Shown here: piece by piece, positions 45,490 through 56,617 of the stretch | Layout: each line of letters begins with the position of its first letter | Position numbering within the stretch: position 1 is the stretch's first letter | Assembly: GCA_025738555.1 (NCBI GenBank) | Contig: JAOVFP010000003.1 | Span: 3,968,001-4,032,000 of the forward strand | Origin: Cyathus striatus | Taxonomy: Eukaryota; Basidiomycota; Agaricomycetes; Agaricales; Nidulariaceae | Length of the DNA: 64,000 bases | Direction of reading: 5' to 3' | Program-made: the position numbers and the translations under genes | The notes under the pieces: model-generated | What the model saw: the letters and a program-made list of their open reading frames with translations, nothing else | Told to the model about the DNA's origin: nothing | The model's database searches: none

Positions 45490-46422
45490 CTTATGTTTTG
45501 AAGTTGCATCAAGTTGCAGCCTTGCTGATGGACAAATAAAGTAGGGGAGGGCTAGAGAAGGGAAATGAATGTCTTCTACCAAAGTTTACATTCTCACAAT
45601 CTCCTTTTTTCCATTTAAATTTCTCAATACACTCAGGTTTTCCTTAGTGAAGCATCTCACAGTCTTGCATACATAAGGCTGCCATGAACTTCTTTTGTTA
45701 TTTGGCTATTTTTACTCAATGTCTCTCAATAAAGTTGAGAGGCTATACCTCATTTGATTCGGTTCAATAACCCTAGATTGATTTTTGACTGAGGGTGAAC
45801 ATTAACATTCATGCAGTACACATTCATGACTGTTGGCAACATGCATGATGTGGCAATGAGCTAGAAAGAAACAAGTGAGCCAAATAAAGGGAGGGAAGAG
45901 TGCTCTTATGTTCTAATTGACAGTATGTGGGTGCATCATTAAATCAGCAGAGGGAAGGGTGCTTTACATTCACATTGACAGCACTAGACCCTCATGCTTC
46001 TGGTAAGGCTGACAGTGTGTGCAATGTGGCAATGACTTGGAAAGATATGAGTGGGTTAGATCAAGGGGGTTCCTAGCATTCACATTGACAGTGTGTGAGC
46101 CTGGCCACTTGACCCTCAATATATTAAATGTTTTTCTAGCTTTGTATTCAGAAGTGAGTGATGAAAATAGTGTAGGTGAGAGTGACTATGGAAAAATAGA
46201 TTGATAGAAGAGTGAGTGGTGAGAGGACTCAAGTGTGATTCAAAGTGTGTGCAATGTGCTTTGCTGCAACACATGAGTTCCTATTCTGTATTGAGACTTG
46301 TATGCAGTCTGATTGCCTCAAGGTTTTCCTGAGGGCAAACATAAGGCCCATGTATTAATATAATTGCAAGTTCCTGTATACACTGTTTGATTCTTTCTTC
46401 CTATCCCTTTCCACCAGAAAAA
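45490..46422. other. Upstream region of the KDZ gene
   Basis: Contains three spaced copies of ACATTCACATTGACAG or close variants (about 45910-46095), possibly part of the KDZ element's 5' end. No separate gene. Confidence 0.4.
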
Positions 46423-49400
46423 ATGTCTTCAAAATGCAACATGTCTCCTACAGCTGAATCTCCAATCAATACCTGGAAACATTCATGTCATTCATCAATT
46501 ATTAAAAGCACTGTTCAATTTCATCACATTTCACAATCTTGAGCACCTGCAGCTGATAAAGATGGTGAAAAAAAATCAGAGCAGTCAATAGCTCAAAACT
46601 TAGGCTCTAGCTCTCATACAACACATATTACCTCACTGAAAATCACAGATAACAAAGGCAAGAGTAAAGTTCAGAAAATCTCTGAGAGGCAGCACAGTAA
46701 AAAGTCACATTAAAGAAAATGTGATTACAGAGAATAAAGAGAAAGAACCTCAAGCATTAGAGTCATACCACAATGAAGAGTTGATTTCAGGTGTAAATGT
46801 TAGTAATCAAGAATTCAAAACTCATTGTGAATGTGATCAAAAATCTTCAGTAAGTACACTATTTATTGAATTATTATTGTACAATCTGAAATTTATGTAG
46901 GCAAAATTGAGAGACTGGGTTCAATACCAGAATGAATTTCTAGATGAAATTCTCCACCATAATGGCAAGGGAGACTATGCTGATGAGGATAAATGCAGTC
47001 TTTGTAAGAAAGGAAATGCTCTTCATAAGTGTAAAAATTGTTTAGATGCAGTAATTTACACTCCCCCAAGAGGTCTGTACGGATCTGTACAGATCCGTGC
47101 AGATTCCGTGCGGATCCATACAGACCCGTACAGACCTGTATAGATACCATACAGAATTTATATAGTAGCTATTATTATTATTAGAGGTGATTATTCTATA
47201 TGGATTCCATACATATTCTGCATGGATTCTGTGTGGATTTATGCATTGCTGCCTTGTCACACATGTCAAGTGTAACCCTAGGTGAAAAGTGTCACACTAT
47301 ACAAAATCCATGATACACTCAATATATAGTATCATTCTCAATGCATAGTATCACACTTAATGCATAGTGTTATGCTTAATGTATAGTGTCACACTCAACA
47401 CTTAGTGTCACGCTTAATGCAGAGTGTCACACTCATCACTTGGTGTTATGCTTAATGCATAGTGTCACACTCAATACTTAGTGTCATGCTTAATGTAGTG
47501 TTATGTTTAATGTATAGTGTCACACTTAATGCATAGTGTCATGTTTAATGTATAGTGTGACACTCAATGTTTAGTGTGACACTCAACACTTAGTGTCACG
47601 CTTAGTCACACTCAACACCTAGTGTCACACTCAACACCTAGTGTCACACTTAATGCATAGTGTCATGTTTAATGTATAGTGTCACACTCAACACTTAGTG
47701 TCACGCTTATAGTGTCACATTTAATGTATAGTGTCACGTTTATCATGTCACATTTAATGTATAGTGTCACACTCAACACCTAGTGTTACGCTTATAGTGT
47801 CACATTTAATGTATAGTATCACACTCAACACCTAGTGTCACACTTATAGTGTCACATTTAATGTATAGTATCACACTCAACACCTAGTATCACACTCAAC
47901 ACCTAGTGTCACATTTATAGTGTCACATTTAATGTATAGTGTCACACTCAACACCTAGTGTCACACTCAACACCTAGTATCACACTCAACACCTAGTGTC
48001 ACATTTATCATGTCATATTTAATGTATAGTGTCACACTCAACACCTAGTATCACACTCAACACCTAGTGTCATGCTTAATGCAGAGTGTCACATGCAAGG
48101 AAATAAGTATAATAAAATTCTGTACAGAATTTTCAGGTCTGTAATGCGGAATTCCGAGGAATTCTGTGTAATCCGTACGGAATTTTTGGAATCCGTGCGG
48201 AATCTGTACAGACCCAAAAAAACCTCTGCCAAAATGAAAAAAATCTGTGCAGATTCCACACGGACTCCGAAAATTCCGTACGGATTCCGCATGGAATCCA
48301 TGCGGATCCGTACAGAACACATGGCTAAGTGTAAAGAGCTCTTTAGATGGTGGTTTACTGCACTGCAAGAGCTGTATAGTGCAAAAGCATGTTCATTTGC
48401 CACTTCATTGAATAGAGGTAGAATAGAACCTATATTACTTGGTCTCTTCTACAGTTTACTTATTATACACATTATCTAGAAATGGAATGAATCATATTTT
48501 GAAAAAGATTCTTTGAAAAATCTGGGACTTGTCATTCAGCTTGGACATGGAGGGGCTGCTTGTTCCAATGCTGCTGAAGTCATTACCAATTTGGTGGTGA
48601 TTGATATTACTGGAATTCACAGTTTCAGTTGCTTTCTGAGACTGTGGAAAACAAATAATTCCTCTTTATGTTCAATTGTTGCATGCACAGTGGTTTCCAG
48701 CAAGTTTTAGTTGCAACTGTTTTTACATTTGAATGCCTTGAGACTTTTCATCAACTTATATTGCAAAGAAAGACAACTTTATATGACTGGTATCATACTC
48801 TATGCTGAAAAACAGACAAGTGCAAACTTGAGAAAGAAATAGTGAGTATTGAATAAGATAGACAGATATATATTAACATAGTCAAAAATGCAGAATCATT
48901 ACAATGAATTCAGACATGTTGTTCAAATGTGGTGAGTTCTATTTATGTGTAAACATGCTGGTAGAGGGCAGTTTACTGAAGGAATTATGGACACAACAAA
49001 TGGAGAGTTGACAGTTGAATGCCCTGCATGTCCACACCCTAATAAAAACCTTCCTGATAACTGGGAAAAATACAGAATTATCATTGAAGTATGAGTAAAT
49101 TTATTACATATACATCAAAATTGCTGATATAACATCAAATATAGATTTCTTTACTTAATGTATTTGGCAATTGATGCAAATTTTAAGTTGAACTGTAAAG
49201 AATGTGGAATTCAAGATATAGAACTTATGCCAGGGTGGGAACCATATGTTGAAGAAGAGCACTATCAAACACACCTTAAAAATCACAAGGAAAATCCAGA
49301 GATTAATACCTGTAATTCTGAACATGAGGCAATTCTTCAGGCTGGAGTGTGTTCAGCTCCAGGTCATTCAGTCACTGGAACAGCTCTTGTAATTTGTTCC

Positions 49401-52026
49401 AGACATTCTTTGATTTGCAATGTAGAGCAGGTGTTTGCCTGCACTACAAAAATCGACATATTACAATTTCCACTACATAATCAAGTGATGCATGCATTGA
49501 TGTGTTTGTTTGCATTCACACACATTCTCTCTCTCTCATTTCCCTTCAACACCGACACTACTGCATCACCTGCAATGCCACAATTACTCAAGATCATTGG
49601 TACTGTGCACTACCAAGCTCCACTAAATACTGCAGTCCACCTTACCAGTGTCTGTGTTGTCCCTCTCCTCAAGTTTCTATTTTATAAATTTTCTTTCAAT
49701 TCATTGGTATGCTTTATGTTTCAAACTTTTCCTTTTTCTTTCAACAATCTACAATCTCAACACTATTAATTTCCGCTTTATTCAACTATTCCTTATTAAG
49801 TACTCTCTTTTTTTTGGTTTTCTTTAAATATCATGTAACTACTCCCTCCCAATCCAGTTGAATTCATCCTCCTTTCTCAACACCTTAGAACACCTCAAGG
49901 TCGAATGGATGTTCACTGACTTGCTTACTAATTTCTTTGTTTAGGTATCAATGCACCATTTACCTCTACAGCAAAAATGGAGCAGGTGATTTACAAAAAG
50001 GTGAAAGTATGTAAGTTTTGTTACTTTCATGATTATTACTACAATATTTAACAGATACTGCAATGTTGATTATATTTTACTCTCAACACTTAAAAGTGTT
50101 GCTCTTCCATGGATTATGGTCACTTATAATGTTGGATGTCAGTGGTCCAAAAACTTGAGAAAGCAAATAGAAGAGTATCCTGAGTCTATGAAAATTTTTC
50201 CACATGTAAAAATTGATGTTGGGGTTCCTTCTTGGCATATAAATGGGCATGAAGATACATGTCATAGTAACTTTGCTTTAGCATATTTCCCAGGAGCTGG
50301 ACAGACATGTGGTGAAGAGGTTGAAACAACATGGTCCAGTAGTAATCATCTTCATCCCAGTACATGTGAGATGGGTCCAGCCTCATGTCATGAGGTACTA
50401 AATGATCATTGGATTGATTGGAATTCACAGAAAATTATTAGCTTCTGTAAGTATTTCTGATTTGTCACATTATTATATCTTACTAATATAAGCCTTATAG
50501 GTAAACATTTTCTTAAGCACTACAATGAGGCTGTGACAGTGAGTCAGAAGCACACAGACATTTTTGAGAAATTTAATGCAACATTCTCAACATCCCTGAC
50601 AGATAAATGGGAACATCAAATTAAAGTATGGAATGAAAGCCATATTGGACCAAATCCATACCATAAACCAGAGTGTAGTAAGTTTAACAAACTGCATGAA
50701 TTAGTAAAATGATAGCTAACAATCTATAATTTGATAGAAAACAGGTTGCAAGATGTAAGACTTGAGCTAACTAATGAAGAAGCAGTAGCTGCTGAAAAGG
50801 GAATTCCTCCAAAACATAAGATATCTTTAACAAAATTTATAATTCTTGCATTTGAACTTGAAGAACAACAGTAAGTTAAAAATATGATTTGACCAATATC
50901 ACTGACTCACATATTTAGACATATACTTAAGCTTCAAATTTCAAAAATGAAAAAGGAATTAAAAACTAAACATGAAGCTGATATTCAGGATAAACATATT
51001 TCTCTATCTAATCAAATTCAACAATGGCAAGAAGTTCAACTGATTTATATGCCAGAAGTGGCAGCTGAATTTAAATCTACTACAAATGAGAATATAATTA
51101 AAGCTGAATGTCTTCTAATATATCTGCCTTCAGCAACTCCTGTGAAACTGCAGAATTGTTCTGAAATACAAAATGTAGCAAAGTCAGAAATGAAATTGCA
51201 TAAAGCACAAGCTGAGGATGCATTGGCTGACATACAACACTTGTGTTGTGTAATCTCAACATTAAAGCAATTTAAGAAGTCAAATACATCTGGTACAGGA
51301 AACAAAAGAAATACAAGAATGAGATCACAGTATACAAAATTTCAGAATAGAATAGATCTTTCTGCATATAAATATTGAAGGGCATGAAGTGCTCTATCTA
51401 AACTTGACCCAAATGGAGAATGGAAGACATATTTGCATGAACTTAAACCTGAGGATAATAGTGGACCTGGAAAAGATCCAGATGATATGTCAAGCAATGA
51501 ACAATTTGAAATATCATGGATATGGCTAGTGCCACGTGCTTCCTCAAATATAAATAATAATGACAATGAAATGAATGAAAGTCTCAGAGTTGAATGAGCA
51601 AAAACACATGCAAGATGAGATAGATGGACAGAGGAATTGCTCATTCTTAAAGAAGAGATGCAAAAAGTTATTCAATACTTTGAATGGAAAACTAAGTGGT
51701 GGAAAAACTTGGCTGATGTAAGAACCTATGAGAGTAGCACAGGAATTGATATTAAACAAGGAGTCAAAGCATATGCACTGAAACAAGCATCAATATGTCC
51801 AAAGCTTGCACAGAGTTGTGCAGATTGGTGGCTACCTGCTTTCAAAAGACAGAATTACACTCCTGAGTGGGCTGAAAAATATATTCAACAAAACACTTCA
51901 GAAGATCATTGTTGGCAGGATTTAGAGGAGGATTCTATGGATGAACCAGATGATGAAGATGATATAGATGAACAGATTGAGGAGGAAGATATAGGGAATA
52001 TAATGAATACATGTATATATAATTAG
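46423..52026 (+). pseudogene. KDZ (Kyakuja-Dileera-Zisupton) transposase
   Basis: Start at MSSKCNMSPTAESPINTW (46423). After intron 46850-46900 come AKLRDWVQYQNEFLDEIL and the CxC2-type cluster CSLCKKGNALHKCKNC, split at 47049 by a satellite-core element. Beyond the insertion: LDGGLLHCKSCI, KNLGLVIQLGHGGAAC, VVIDITGIHSFS, QWFPAS, then the core MYLAIDANFKLNCKE (49158), APGHSVTGTALVICSRHSLI, NVDYILLSTLKS, VTYNVGCQWSKNLRKQ, VPSWHINGHEDTCHSNFALA, YFPGAGQTCGEEVETTWSSS, EMGPASCHEVLNDHWIDWN, and the C-terminus LKEEMQKVIQYFEWKTKWWK ending in an acidic tail. These are diagnostic for KDZ transposases. Lesions: the insertion, shifts near 48730-48830 and 49400-49980, and TGA codons at about 51376, 51385, 51598 and 51617 at Arg or Trp positions. 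Confidence 0.92.
47049..48341. mobile_element. Satellite-core hAT-like element, copy 3 (in KDZ gene)
   Basis: Starts CAGTAATTTACACTCCCCCA and ends GGCTAAGTGTAAAGAGCTC. Flanked by a perfect 8 bp duplication TTTAGATG (47041-47048 and 48342-48349). Same subterminal GTACGGATCCGTGCGGA words and CACACTCAACACCTAGTGT satellite centre (about 47280-48090) as copy 2, in inverted orientation. It interrupts the KDZ Cys cluster directly after CKNC; with one TTTAGATG removed, the KDZ frame continues as LDGGLLHCKSC. Confidence 0.94.
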
Positions 52027-52039
52027 ATATACAACAATA

Positions 52040-52865
52040 CAGAATGTTTCTTAATATTCAAATCATTACTTTTGAGTATTTCAATATTTTACTAATATAT
52101 TAGTCTAGTAACCAATTACAACAATTAAATAAGTGCCAATGATTACTACCTAATATTCTACAAATAATCACTTTTGAGAGCCCTCATATTAAACTAATAT
52201 AATAGCCTAATAATAAAATATAACAATGAAATGAGTGCAAATGATAACCACCTAATATTCAACAAATGATCACTTTTGAGTGTCGCCATATTCAACTATT
52301 ATAATAGCCTAATAATCAGGTATAATAATGAAATGAGTGCAAATGATCACCACTTAATATTCATCAAATGATCACTTTTAAGTGTCCCTATATTCAACTA
52401 ATATAATAGCCTAATAATCAGGTATAATAATAAAATGAGTGCAAATGATTACCACCTAATATTCATCAAATGATCAATTTTGAGTGTCCCCATATTCAAC
52501 TAATGTAATAGCCTAATAATCAGGTATAATAATCAAAAGAGTGCAAATGATCACCACCTAATATTGTATAAATGATTACTTTTGAGTGTTCTGATATCTT
52601 ACTAATATACTAGTCTAGTAATCAATTACAATTAAATTAGTGCCAATGATTTCCTCCCAATATTCTACAAATGATCACTTTTGAGTGCCTCCATATTCAA
52701 CTATTATAATAGCCTAATAATCAGGTATAATAATGAAATGAGTGCAAATGATTACCACCTAATATTCATCAAATGATCACTTTTGAGTGTCCCCATATTC
52801 AACTAATATAATAGCCTAATAATCAGGTATAATAATAAAATGAGTGCTAATGATCACCATTACAC
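52040..52865. repeat. About 105 bp tandem satellite
   Basis: Roughly seven units with AAATGATCACTTTTGAGTGT, CCATATTCAACTAATATAAT, AGCCTAATAATCAGGTATAA and ATGAGTGCAAATGATCACCA. It begins just after the KDZ stop codon. Its AAATGATCAC.TTTGAGTGT core is shared with 37770-38250. Confidence 0.92.
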
Positions 52866-52874
52866 TACATTCAG

Positions 52875-54125
52875 TCAATACACCTTATAAAAAGGACACT
52901 CATTTTTTGCCTGGTTTTTGTGATTGCTAGCAATCATTTTTTCAGGGCAAACCATTATCAAATTGGCTGACACCACTTGCAAGTCAAAGTTGGCTTGCAT
53001 GAGATCCCAAGCCACAAAGAACCTAGTGGGGAGGGCTCTAATGGTCTGGTCTAGGCACTCATGGATGCTTGTAGGACAAGGGAAGGGAAGGTCAAGAGGG
53101 AGGAGGATGCAGTCATCAATGTTATGGGCAGCAATCTCCCATTCAACAATAAGCCTCCTGGTGGCTTCAGAGACAGTGTGGTGGTTGTTGGCCACCCACA
53201 TGAGGACCTTATTTTGATTCCAGACAGCAATAAACTTCTGTTCATTTTTAGTATTGCTGTTGATCTGGATGTCAAGGATCCACTCCATGAGGAGTGGTCT
53301 TTTGAAGCTGGCATTGGGGGGAGGAGTGAGGTCAGGGCAGAATGGAAGAGAGAAGCTAAGCACATTGTGAGGGGGAGGACCATCCTGGGGAAAGGGGGAA
53401 TGAGGGCACTGGGAGCCCAGCAGATTGCCACCATTTGTGTGTCCATGATGTAGTGGTAATGGTGATGTGTACATTGATTTGTCCACATCACTAACATGCA
53501 CCAGCACACATGCCAGCATGTTCCAGGCATCTGATGTGTGTCCACTGTGGCAAGGAGCAAGGGGTGCTGCAGGATGTATGTAGGTGGTGGAGATGGGATG
53601 GTGGATGGACATGGCAGGCTGCTGGGCAGCAGTGGTGGGGGAGGCAGTGGCCTGGGGCAAGGGGGGGGCAGTGGAGATGGGGAGACAATGAGCAGTGGCA
53701 GCAGTGTGAGGCTGAGTGGTACTCACATTGGCAAGGGGGTGCACATCACTGCCTGTGGCAGAGGGATGAGCATAGTTACTTGTGGCAGGGGGGCAAGCAC
53801 TGTCACCTGCAGCAGAGGGACAAGCATTGTCACTTCTGGCAGGGGGGCAGACATTGATGCCCACAGCAAGGGGACAAGTGTTGTCACCTGCAGCAGTGGG
53901 GAGTTGTTGGCAGTCTGTGGCAGTGGGGGTGTGAGTGTTGGCATTGGAGTGTGGGGTGTGAGCAGCTGTTGCCACTGTGAGCCTGTGGATGGATGCAGCT
54001 AGATATTTGGCAGTGCCATGGCAATAGGCAGCACTGGCAGACTGGATGGAGACAATTGACTGCTGGATGTGTTGATGCTCACTGATGATGTGGGAGACTG
54101 CAGTGGGCCAGGAGCATTAATATTG
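52875..54125 (-). CDS. Unassigned frame with 9-residue repeats
   Basis: A long minus-strand frame open from about 54125 to 52875 (about 415 residues) with no ATG near its beginning, so it looks like an exon that follows an intron. Its first third has six tandem nonapeptides of the type DNACPSAAG (27 bp units, 53723-53900), then a Pro/His/Thr-rich region, then a more globular C-terminal part: LLMEWILDIQINSNTKNEQK, VLMWVANNHHTVSEATRRLI, VEWEIAAHNIDDCILLPLDL and FFVAWDLMQANFDLQVVSAN. No domain recognised. It may be the coding part of another transposon or a host-like gene. Composition is richer in GC than its surroundings. Confidence 0.45.
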
Positions 54126-54329
54126 GGGGGAGGGATAGTGGGGCATTGTGTGGCAGGGAGAGGGTCCTCATGCACTGGGGAGGGGGAGGGGGGCAGGCTA
54201 CCAATGGAGACATTGTCACTCTACAAGTTGGAGTGAGTGAGCACTAGAGAGATATGAAGGGCACCAACATATCACTGCCCCTTGCATTCCTTTTCCTTTT
54301 TTTCTCTTCTTTCTGGATTTGGAAATGGA

Positions 54330-54827
54330 CTAGTTTGGGGAGGGGATGGGTGATCCAACTTGGAGATACTTCATAGCAAGGTTCCAAGGGGTATGGCCTG
54401 CTGTGGGGGATTGGACTGCATTGATGGTTCTTTTTTGGCTGAGGTGTGCTTCAGAAAGTGAGTAGGATGAGGGGGGGGAGTGCAGGGAGTGCAGGGAGAG
54501 GCTTCCATATTTTGAGATTGATAGAGGTTCAGAGGAGAAGGAGGGAGGGAAGGGTTTGGTGTTGGATGGCCACATTAGAATAGGAAGCATTGCCCAGGTT
54601 GGGGCTTGCCAAGGATGACTGTACAGGACAACAGAACTGTGGGGCAGAAAAAAAGACAAATGTGAGTTTGCACATGATCTCTTGTCATGGAATGGCAGTG
54701 TTGCAGCACTTGTGGAACAGCCATAAGGGGGCAAGCAGGGATGTTGAATATGTAATTTAATTTGATAGTGTCTAGTACAAGTGAGGAGATATTCTAAGCT
54801 AATGAAGCTGGCCTGTGGGCCATCCAC
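54330..54827 (-). CDS. Possible upstream exon of the same gene
   Basis: A 165-residue frame starting MDGPQASFISLEYLLTCTRH, Ser/Pro/His-rich, on the same strand and just upstream of 52875-54125. Low-complexity composition makes the call weak. It could be the first exon of that gene or a chance frame. Confidence 0.25.
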   Translation of the reverse strand: MDGPQASFISLEYLLTCTRHYQIKLHIQHPCLPPYGCSTSAATLPFHDKRSCANSHLSFFLPHSSVVLYSHPWQAPTWAMLPILMWPSNTKPFPPSFSSEPLSISKYGSLSLHSLHSPPSSYSLSEAHLSQKRTINAVQSPTAGHTPWNLAMKYLQVGSPIPSPN

Positions 54828-54999
54828 AAAAGTGATTATTGGTGTATGCTTCTCAAGACAAAACTCAGTGAGTTTGATTAGATATATTTATTACCACACC
54901 AGGGGCACCACCAGTATTTACACCTGGCCCCATGACTATTGGGTGTGGGGGAGGCAGTGTATGTTCTCAGGACATTCCTGCAGTTCATCCAGGTGCCTA

Positions 55000-56204
55000 T
55001 GAGGACTCCCATCACTGTGGAATGGGTACTTTTCCTGCCCTTGCCTCCACACATGAGCATGGGAAAACAACTGGTGGTGGTGGTTGCAGGTCAAGGGGCC
55101 TTGTGATCTGATATACGATTATAGGTGACATTGCCTGATATGCTTTTCTAGAGTGCCATACCAGTAATAATCTGAGAGGATATATTCTGATAATCTTGCC
55201 TTTGGGCAGCTTGTACAAAATAATCATAGGTAAAAAGACCTGATATGTATTCCACAGAGTAATGTATCAAAAGTTATTATACCTTATAAAGCCAGATATG
55301 CTTGCTAGTGGGAAACAAACCAGTACTTATAATACAGACCAGGAATTATATGACCTTATAAATGGACTGATATGACACACCACCAAAGCTGATCATGTCA
55401 TATAAGTCCATTAGAAATGTCAGCACCTGATATGGTTTTTGTGATTTTTTCAACATACCAATGCCTGTTGTCAGTCCCTTCATACCCTTTCTTGTATTTT
55501 GACATGAATATATATATCTAAGAACTTTTAAGTGTCTACCCATGCTTCAGTTGTGTGTGGAAAGTAGGGAAAATGAAAAGATAGAAAAAGTGTAAGTGTA
55601 AAGAATGTTAGTTTCAAATCAACAAATTTTATCAGACTGTCTATTTATGAGATACTCCTACACCAGTCACATTACACCAGCATGATCTCATCCCAGACAG
55701 TTTGGCTTACAAATGAGAATGATGGGAGTGAAGGAAAGAACAGGTGACCATGGGAACATGCATGTGAAAGTTAGAAAGTGCAACCCATTCTCACCCAGGA
55801 GAGAACCCTGGCAAGCAAGATAATGTGGCATGTGACAATTGTGACATATGAATGGCATTACATGACCTAACATTTAATCTGCCAATATTTATTATCCTTA
55901 TTTCCACAGTTAGTGAGCAATGTAATATATTATGAACTCTGATAAGTCACATTGTGTCATCTCATATCAGTCATAGTCTTTGGCACATAAATTATGTCAC
56001 AAATGTTAGATTGGATTTGTCACACTTCTCAAAATTGTCACCCTCATAAATGCATACAATTATTTACTGCAATTCCATTCCAACTAATCAGAAAAATATT
56101 TCATGTCAAATCTCCATCTACTTGACTCTAAGGTTTTTCTATTAGTTCTTGGTCATTTTTTCCTGTCAGTGTGATTTCATCTTTTTGTATCAGGCCCTCA
56201 CATA
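55000..56204. other. Gene-poor stretch
   Basis: Only short frames. The word CCTGATATG recurs (55130, 55240, 55424). No terminal repeats or RNA genes recognised. Confidence 0.45.
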
Positions 56205-56617
56205 AAGTGATAGTTCTAATAAATCAATAAAACAGGTGAAGTCAACATATCATTTATGTGAATTAATATAAAAAAGGAAGGAGTACTATATATTGCTAAA
56301 ATGTAGTACCAAACTCAGTTAAGAAAACAATATTACACAGAGGAAGTAAAACAATATATCCAACATGACCCATGACAAAATTTTGAAAGATCTAACCTGC
56401 ATAAATCAAATGGACCTATAAAAAAGAGGGTATCAAAGTCACATAAACCAGACCTTAAATAGTCAGGAACCCAGAAAAGTAAATTGCCTGTTTTATCTAT
56501 AGCCCAGCCATTTTTATGACATGAAGTATAAATTGAAGGGCCCCCAAGTGAAAGTAAATTATTAAGATGACCTGCATAACTGATATTTTAACGAATTACA
56601 GCTATTAACTACAAAGA

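Noticed and set aside
33146..48403. Several frames of 60-135 residues within the satellite-core elements
   Set aside because: They come from the repeated GTACGGATCCG subterminal sequence and recur in all copies and orientations; no protein family.
53510..54002. Gly/Trp-rich plus-strand frames of 115 and 154 residues
   Set aside because: They are antisense shadows of the 9-residue repeat region of the minus-strand frame.
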